Source: an uncultured Collinsella sp.
Lineage (GTDB): Bacteria; Actinomycetota; Coriobacteriia; Coriobacteriales; Coriobacteriaceae
NCBI GenBank assembly: GCA_900542315.1
Contig: UQMV01000052.1
Location: 1-11,469, forward strand
Reading direction: 5' to 3'
Length of the DNA stretch: 11,469 nt
Shown in pieces: positions 7,465-11,469 of this stretch. How positions within the stretch are numbered: position 1 is the stretch's first letter; each line of letters starts with the position of its first letter. The position numbers and the translations under genes are program-made. Under the pieces are notes generated by a model that had not been told where the DNA came from, made no database searches, and saw nothing but the letters and a program-made list of their open reading frames with translations.

Positions 7465-8334
7465 TTACTCGCCACGGACCAGACGGTCAAAGGCAACGAC
7501 GGTAATGGTGTCGCCGAGCTCCTTGGAGACCTGCTCAGCGTACTTCTTGATGGTGAGGGAGCTGTCCTTGATGAACTCCTGATCGGTGAGCACGGACTGC
7601 TTGTAGAACTTCTCCAGACGGCCGACAGCCATCTTCTCCTGGATAGCCTCGGGCTTGCCGGACTCGGCAGCCTGAGCCATGTAGATCTGCTTCTCGTGCT
7701 CGACGGTCTCGGCCGGAACCTGATCGCGGGTAGCGCAGATCGGGGCGACGGCGGCAACCTGAAGGGCAACGTCGTGAGCGAAGGTCTTGAAGGACTCAGC
7801 CTGAGCGGTCTCGGCCTTCTCGAAGGCGAACTCGACGAGGACGCCGATCTTACCACCCATGTGGATGTAAGAAGCGAGCGCGCCGTTCTCAGCCTTGCGG
7901 GCAGCGAAGCGGGAGATCTTCATGTTCTCGCCCATGATGTGAATCATCTCGGTGAGCTCGGAGGAAACGGTCTCCTCGCCCATCGGCTTCTCGAGCAGAG
8001 CGTCGACGTCAGCAGGCTCGGTGGTAGCGACAACCTCAGCGACCTTGGAAGCAAAGCCGGTGAACTTGGCGTTAGAGCCGACAAAGTCGGTCTCGCAGGA
8101 GAGCTCGAGCAGAGCGCCGGTCTTGCCATCCTCGGAGACGAACGCGGCGACAGCGCCCTCGTTGGTCTCACGGCCAGCCTTCTTGGCAGCCTTGGCAAGG
8201 CCGTTCTTACGCAGAACGTCGACAGCGGCGTCCATGTCGCCGTCAGCCTCGACGAGAGCCTTCTTGCACTCCATCATCGGGGAGTCGGTCATCTCGCGGA
8301 GCTGCTTGACCATAGCGGCGGTAATCTGGGCCAT
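7465..8334 (-). CDS. tsf: Translation elongation factor Ts
   Basis: EF-Ts is the guanine-nucleotide exchange factor that recharges EF-Tu with GTP. The protein is 289 residues from the chosen start. The N-terminal UBA-like domain is clear, with VKQLREMTDSPMMECKKAL (9-27) and DVLRKNGLAKAAKKAGRETNEG (39-60). The core contains LELSCETDFV (76-85), whose TDFV contacts EF-Tu, and the helical C-terminal region ends in VVAFDRLVRGE. ATG at 8334 is preferred because AAAGGA lies six bases upstream and MAQIT is a usual start; an in-frame TTG at 8349 lies before that signal. The gene follows rpsB after 45 bases without a terminator between them, so both are probably on one mRNA as in most bacteria. Confidence 0.97.
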   Translation of the reverse strand: MAQITAAMVKQLREMTDSPMMECKKALVEADGDMDAAVDVLRKNGLAKAAKKAGRETNEGAVAAFVSEDGKTGALLELSCETDFVGSNAKFTGFASKVAEVVATTEPADVDALLEKPMGEETVSSELTEMIHIMGENMKISRFAARKAENGALASYIHMGGKIGVLVEFAFEKAETAQAESFKTFAHDVALQVAAVAPICATRDQVPAETVEHEKQIYMAQAAESGKPEAIQEKMAVGRLEKFYKQSVLTDQEFIKDSSLTIKKYAEQVSKELGDTITVVAFDRLVRGE

Positions 8335-8379
8335 TGTGGTTCCTTTCAAAGAGATGAAAAAGAATTAACTAAGACTGAT

Positions 8380-9108
8380 TTACTCGGCCTTGGGCTCAGC
8401 GGCCATCTCGGCCTCGGAGACCTGCTCCTTGCCGGAGCCAGCGAGGCAGGCGTCAGCCATGAGCTCGCACATAAGGGTGACAGCGGAGATAGCGTCATCG
8501 TTGCAGGGGATGCCGTACTCGACCTCATCGGGATCGGAGTTGGTGTCGATCAGAGCGACGACGGGGATGTTCAGGCGCTGGGCCTCCTTGATGGCGTTCT
8601 CCTCGCGCTTGGTGTCGATGACGAAGAGAGCCTGGGGCAGACCCTTCATGTCGCGGGCGCCACCGAGGTTGGTCTGGAGCTTGGTGAGCTCCTTACCGAG
8701 CACAGCCTGCTCCTTCTTGGGGAGCACTGCCATGCGACCGTCCTCGACCATGGCCTCGAGCTCCTCCATGCGGTTGATGCGGGAGCGGATGGTGACGAAG
8801 TTGGTCAGCATACCGCCGAGCCAACGCTGGTTGATGTAAGGCATGTTGGCGCGCTCAGCAGCGTTCTTGACGGCCTCCTGAGCCTGCTTCTTGGTGCCGA
8901 CGAACAGCACGTTGCCACCCTTGGCGACGTTCTTGACAAAGGTGTAGGCCTGGTCGGCGTCAAGGATGGTCTGCTTGAGGTCGAGGATGTAGATGCCGTT
9001 GCGCTCACCGAAGATGAACGGCTTCATCTTGGGGTTCCAGCGACGGGTCTGGTGACCGAAGTGGCAGCCGGCCTCGAGCAGGGTGCGGATATTAATCTTG
9101 GTAGCCAT
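8380..9108 (-). CDS. rpsB: 30S ribosomal protein S2
   Basis: S2 binds late to the 30S subunit near the head-body junction, contacts S1 in many bacteria, and often represses its own mRNA. The protein has 242 residues, the usual length. Conserved features are LLEAGCHFGHQTRRWNPKM (10-28), a family signature, then ERNGIYILDL (35-44), FVGTKKQAQEAV (69-80), INQRWLGGMLTNF (92-104) and IPVVALIDTNSDPDEVEYGIPCNDDA (180-205). The acidic Ala/Glu-rich C-terminus is common in this family. ATG at 9108 has an ideal AGGAGG six bases upstream. It is the first gene after the promoter at 9278-9250 and is followed by tsf. Confidence 0.98.
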   Translation of the reverse strand: MATKINIRTLLEAGCHFGHQTRRWNPKMKPFIFGERNGIYILDLKQTILDADQAYTFVKNVAKGGNVLFVGTKKQAQEAVKNAAERANMPYINQRWLGGMLTNFVTIRSRINRMEELEAMVEDGRMAVLPKKEQAVLGKELTKLQTNLGGARDMKGLPQALFVIDTKREENAIKEAQRLNIPVVALIDTNSDPDEVEYGIPCNDDAISAVTLMCELMADACLAGSGKEQVSEAEMAAEPKAE

Positions 9109-9109
9109 G

Positions 9110-9145
9110 TTAAACCTCCTGTGGTTTGCCTCCGCGCGGGGTCAT
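9110..9145 (-). CDS. Possible 11-codon upstream ORF in the rpsB leader
   Basis: ATG at 9145 opens an 11-residue frame (MTPRGGKPQEV) that ends in TAA one base before the rpsB ATG. Its final codons contain the rpsB ribosome binding site, so ribosomes translating it would cover that site. A GGAGG lies directly against its ATG, which is too close for good initiation. It may therefore be a chance frame; translation is unproven. Confidence 0.2.
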   Translation of the reverse strand: MTPRGGKPQEV

Positions 9146-9218
9146 CCTCCAAAACCAACCCGGACATGTGCTACCAAAGCCCGAGCACCACGGTATGAAG
9201 TAGCCGCGCGTGCGTGAT

Positions 9219-9242
9219 AAAAACCTGTTGCCGTGAAGCAAC
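9219..9242 (-). terminator. Weak hairpin with T-run between xerC and rpsB
   Basis: On the minus strand GTTGC and GCAAC form a five-base-pair stem with a six-base loop, followed three bases later by TTTTT. It could end read-through from trmFO-xerC. Because it lies immediately after the predicted rpsB start point, it could instead be a 5'-protecting hairpin or an early attenuator of the rpsB mRNA. The stem is short, so terminator function is doubtful. Confidence 0.35.
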
Positions 9243-9249
9243 CTGATGA

Positions 9250-9278
9250 ATGATAGCAGGAATGCATCTTCCTGCCAA
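9250..9278 (-). promoter_or_regulatory. Sigma70-type promoter of rpsB-tsf
   Basis: On the minus strand, TTGGCA (9278-9273, one mismatch to TTGACA) and TATCAT (9255-9250, one mismatch to TATAAT) are separated by exactly 17 bases. The predicted start is near 9243. It lies between xerC and rpsB, where a separate promoter for the ribosomal operon is expected. It is the best promoter-like match I found in the window. Confidence 0.75.
9256..9275. repeat. Inverted repeat filling the rpsB promoter spacer
   Basis: GCAGGAA and TTCCTGC are perfect seven-base inverted arms around a six-base centre. The arms start inside the -35 hexamer and end against the -10 hexamer. This position fits a DNA-binding operator, since a dimeric regulator there would block or remodel the promoter. 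Chance symmetry is also possible. No regulator is identified. Confidence 0.45.
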
Positions 9279-9312
9279 CCCGCAATCAAAACCACACACC
9301 TGAGTGCAGCGC

Positions 9313-9322
9313 GGGACGTCCC
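9313..9322. repeat. Ten-base palindrome GGGACGTCCC
   Basis: A perfect palindrome lies a few bases after the xerC stop codon. With no loop it is unlikely to act as a terminator hairpin. It could be a protein-binding site or chance in GC-rich DNA. Confidence 0.2.
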
Positions 9323-9327
9323 AGCAA

Positions 9328-10248
9328 CTATTCGCCGCGGGGATGGGCTTGAGCCACGGCACGTTTGAGCCGATCGGGCGTGAGATGCGTGTAGATTTGC
9401 GTCGTGGACAGGCTCGCATGACCCAGCAGCTCTTGAACCGAGCGCAGGTCCGCACCGCCCTCGAGCAAGTCGGTCGCAAAGGTATGGCGCATCGCATGCG
9501 GGGCGATGTCGGCCGGAATGCCGGCGAGCGTCGCCAGCGTATGGAACCGCCGCCGGAGCATGGCGGCGCTCATGCGATTGCCGCGCGCCGATATAAGCAG
9601 CGGATGAGGCCCGGTAGCGGGGTCACGGCGCTTTGCCTGAGCGAGCAACTCCGGCCTCCCCTCCTCAATATAGAGACGCGTCGCCTCGAGCGCACGACGA
9701 TACAGAGGGACGATACGTTCCTTGCTCCCCTTGCCCCAAAGGCGCAGCGTGCGTTCGGACCAAGCGATGGACTCCACATTGAGTGCAGCGAGCTCAGAGA
9801 TACGAGCACCCGAGGCATAGAGCAGCTCGAGCATCGCCGCATCGCGCAGTCCCGCGGGCGTCGAGGTATCAGGCGTCTTGAGCAGCGCCTCGACCTGATG
9901 GGTCGTAAGGACGCCCGGCAGGTCACGCGGCAGCTTGGGCGATGCGATCGCCGAGGCCACATCGCCCTCGACTATCCCCTCGGCAGCCATCCAGCGATAG
10001 AGAGATCGGATAGCCGACAGGTGCGCCGCAAGCGTTCGGGGAGCCACCTGCTCACGCGAAAGCTCGGCAAGATAGCGACGAATGGTGCGCACGTCGGCAG
10101 CGAAAGCATCGATATCCTCGCGCTCGCACCAGGAAGCAAAGCGCTCCAGCCTCGAGCCATAGGCCGTCACCGTGTTGGGAGAAAGTCCCTCGACACGTGC
10201 GATATAGGCGATAAACGAGTCGACGGCATCGTACAGGTCAAAGGCTAT
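9328..10248 (-). CDS. xerC: Tyrosine recombinase XerC/XerD type (unusual start)
   Basis: This site-specific tyrosine recombinase most likely resolves chromosome dimers at dif. With the start placed at 10248 it has 306 residues, the usual length. The N-terminal SAM-like core-binding domain (about 1-115) begins FDLYDAVDSFIAYIARVEGLSPNTVTAY. The catalytic domain shows Arg149 in GARISEL, Lys173 in GKGSKER, His251 and Arg254 in HAMRHTF, His277 in GHASLSTTQ, and nucleophile Tyr286 in IYTHLTPD. The first standard start codon in frame is GTG at 10170, but that would cut through the conserved LSPNTV motif and has no well-placed ribosome binding site. The position expected from homology and from a GGAGG nine bases upstream is ATA at 10248, overlapping the trmFO stop by four bases. 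Either a rare start codon is used or there is a base error. Neighbouring trmFO supports the housekeeping XerC assignment; XerC versus XerD is not settled. Confidence 0.88.
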   Translation of the reverse strand: MAFDLYDAVDSFIAYIARVEGLSPNTVTAYGSRLERFASWCEREDIDAFAADVRTIRRYLAELSREQVAPRTLAAHLSAIRSLYRWMAAEGIVEGDVASAIASPKLPRDLPGVLTTHQVEALLKTPDTSTPAGLRDAAMLELLYASGARISELAALNVESIAWSERTLRLWGKGSKERIVPLYRRALEATRLYIEEGRPELLAQAKRRDPATGPHPLLISARGNRMSAAMLRRRFHTLATLAGIPADIAPHAMRHTFATDLLEGGADLRSVQELLGHASLSTTQIYTHLTPDRLKRAVAQAHPRGE

Positions 10249-11469
10249 GACCGGTCGCCTCCAAACAGATCGGGGCGAGTGGCCAGATAGGCATCAAGGG
10301 CCTCAAGCGCACGGTCCGCATAGGCCTGGTAGCGGTCGCGCTTGCTGCGACGCTTACCGTCCTCGAGCGGCGGCACCAGGCCAAAGTTGACATGCATGGG
10401 CTGGTAGCCCACGGTGGCAGGATCGGTCGCATAGCCCACGAGCGCGCCCAGGGCGCCCACGCGGGGCAACTCGACGCCCGCGGCACCGATAGCCTCGGCA
10501 TAGGTGTTGAGCGCCGCGAGCAGACCGGTCGCCACGGCTTCCATGTACCCCTCGGTGCCGGTGATCTGACCGGCCAGGCGCACGCCGGTACCGGGCACGG
10601 CAAAGGTGCCATCGAGGACGTGCGGGGCGTCGACAAAGGTATTACGGTGCATGACACCGTAGCGGAAGAACTCAGCGTTCTCCAGGCCAGGCACCATATG
10701 GAAGACGCGCTTCTGCTCGCCAAAGGTCAGGTTGGTCTGGAAGCCCACCAGGTTATAGGCGGTCTTCTCCTTGTTCTCGGCACGCAGCTGAATCGCCGCC
10801 CAGGGGCGACGTCCGGTACGCGGGTCGGTGAGGCCGACGGGCTTCATGGCGCCAAAGCGAATGGCGTCCTTGCCGGTGCGCGCAACCTCCTCGGCAGGCT
10901 GGCAGGCCTGGAACAGGTCCCCGCCCTCAAAATCCTTGAGCACCACGCGGTCGGCCGTGGTAAGCGCCTCGATAAAGGCCTCGTACTCCTCCTTGTTGAG
11001 CGGGGCGTTGAGATAGTCGCCACTCCCCTGCTCCTCATAGCGCGACTGCGAGAACAGCACGTCCATATCGAGCGTGGAGGCATCGACGATCGGCGCCGCG
11101 GCATCGAAGAACGCAAGGGCGTCGCCACCGACGAGCTTCATGACCTCTTCGCTCAGCGCCGGCGAGCACAAGGGGCCGGCGGCAATGACCACGTGACCCT
11201 CGGGAATCTGCGTGACCTCGCCGTGAATGATCTCGATATTGGGACGGGCGGCAACCTCGGCCTCGACAAGCTCGGAAAACTTGACGCGGTCGACCGCCAA
11301 GGCACCACCGGCGGGAACAGCGGCGCGATGGGCGCAATCGAGCAGCACCGAACCCATGCGCTCAAGCTCGGCCTTCAGCAAACCAGCCGCGGAATCCGGA
11401 CGGGTCGACTTAAACGAATTGGAGCAGACGAGCTCTGCCAGATGATCGGTATGGTGAGCCGGGGAGCTC
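10245..11469 (-). CDS. trmFO: Folate- and FAD-dependent tRNA (uracil-54) methyltransferase, 5' end outside window
   Basis: TrmFO (formerly Gid) makes 5-methyluridine at position 54 of the tRNA T loop, using methylene-tetrahydrofolate as carbon donor and FADH2 as reductant. It is the route used by most Gram-positive bacteria. The frame is open to the window edge, so 407 C-terminal residues are present of roughly 440-450; only the N-terminal FAD-binding glycine motif is missing. Visible are AHHTDHLAELVCSNSFKS (window residues 4-21, with one catalytic-type Cys at 15), AGLLKAELERMG (28-39), DLFQACQPAEEVA (184-196, with the second conserved Cys at 189), FGAMKPVGLTDPRTGRRP (205-222), RYGVMHRNTF (269-278) and GQITGTEGYMEA (300-311). 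It ends in TAG at 10247-10245 inside the start region of xerC. A TTG at 11381 is only an internal Leu codon, not the start. Confidence 0.96.
   Translation of the reverse strand, partial: SSPAHHTDHLAELVCSNSFKSTRPDSAAGLLKAELERMGSVLLDCAHRAAVPAGGALAVDRVKFSELVEAEVAARPNIEIIHGEVTQIPEGHVVIAAGPLCSPALSEEVMKLVGGDALAFFDAAAPIVDASTLDMDVLFSQSRYEEQGSGDYLNAPLNKEEYEAFIEALTTADRVVLKDFEGGDLFQACQPAEEVARTGKDAIRFGAMKPVGLTDPRTGRRPWAAIQLRAENKEKTAYNLVGFQTNLTFGEQKRVFHMVPGLENAEFFRYGVMHRNTFVDAPHVLDGTFAVPGTGVRLAGQITGTEGYMEAVATGLLAALNTYAEAIGAAGVELPRVGALGALVGYATDPATVGYQPMHVNFGLVPPLEDGKRRSKRDRYQAYADRALEALDAYLATRPDLFGGDRS

Larger units (their letters stand above)
9109..9243 (-). promoter_or_regulatory. rpsB 5' leader
   Basis: The predicted transcription start near 9243 leaves an untranslated leader of about 135 bases before rpsB. 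Possible structure on the minus strand includes GTTGC/GCAAC at its very 5' end. Two pairings cannot form together: GCTAC with GTAGC, and GTGCT with AGCAC, which share bases around GTAGCAC. GGGTT/GACCC is possible closer to the gene. Leaders of rpsB are often bound by S2 for autoregulation in other bacteria. Whether this one is cannot be told from the sequence, and the foldings were found by eye only. Confidence 0.4.

Noticed and set aside
7696..9198. A 500-codon open frame on the plus strand, antisense to tsf and rpsB
   Set aside because: It lies opposite two certain genes with strongly biased codons, whose complement rarely makes stops. The translation is a low-complexity Gly/Leu/Asp-rich product without family motifs.
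9328..10248. xerC as a phage or integron integrase marking a mobile element
   Set aside because: It overlaps trmFO, has the normal length and motifs of housekeeping XerC, and no att repeats, tRNA gene or phage genes are nearby.
11461..11469. GAGCTC at the window end as a cloning site
   Set aside because: The bases fit the TrmFO reading frame, so they are ordinary coding sequence and the restriction site is coincidental.
717..11469. A novel defence, toxin or biosynthetic system hidden in the window
   Set aside because: All space apart from short regulatory gaps is filled by well-known core genes in a conserved order. No unexplained gene remains.

Overview
The window is a stretch of core housekeeping genes from a fairly GC-rich bacterium, with every real gene on the minus strand. 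In transcription order the genes are trmFO (5' end beyond the window), xerC, rpsB, tsf, pyrH, frr, uppS, cdsA, dxr, rseP, ispG and proS (cut off). The trmFO-xerC pairing, the DXR/IspG (MEP) route to isoprenoids and the pyrH-frr-uppS-cdsA-dxr-rseP-ispG-proS order are typical of Gram-positive lineages. GC-biased codon use, Shine-Dalgarno-led genes with many GTG/TTG starts, and the style of the proteins suggest a gut actinobacterium of class Coriobacteriia, perhaps a Collinsella relative. That placement is inference from memory, not a search result.

Positions 1-54 are not genomic. They are the Illumina P5/TruSeq universal adapter with one base missing, joined to the proS gene. The adapter truncates proS and gives it a false C-terminal tail, so the sequence is probably a short-read assembly contig that ends in untrimmed adapter.

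Layout from high to low coordinates. (1) 11469-9328: trmFO and xerC overlap by four bases at the position where xerC should start, but the codon there is ATA rather than ATG/GTG/TTG. (2) 9327-9109: a 219-base regulatory gap with a good sigma70-type promoter (TTGGCA, 17 bases, TATCAT), an inverted repeat filling its spacer, and a leader of about 135 bases with a possible 11-codon upstream ORF. (3) 9108-7465: rpsB and tsf (ribosomal protein S2 and EF-Ts), ended by a strong intrinsic terminator at 7441-7407. (4) 7346-55: a tightly packed eight-gene run with gaps of 0-25 bases or a one-base overlap.

The eight-gene run combines translation and nucleotide supply (pyrH, frr, proS), isoprenoid precursor synthesis (dxr, ispG), use of those precursors for the undecaprenyl carrier of cell-wall synthesis (uppS), phospholipid precursor synthesis (cdsA) and an intramembrane site-2 protease (rseP). 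This links membrane and envelope growth with protein synthesis.

I see no mobile element, CRISPR array, toxin-antitoxin, defence or biosynthetic system, and no RNA gene. The most interesting points are a roughly 110-residue insertion containing a probable winged-helix fold in the cytoplasmic loop of RseP, the missing standard start codon of xerC, the architecture of the rpsB promoter and leader, a substituted conserved histidine in DXR, and the adapter chimera.
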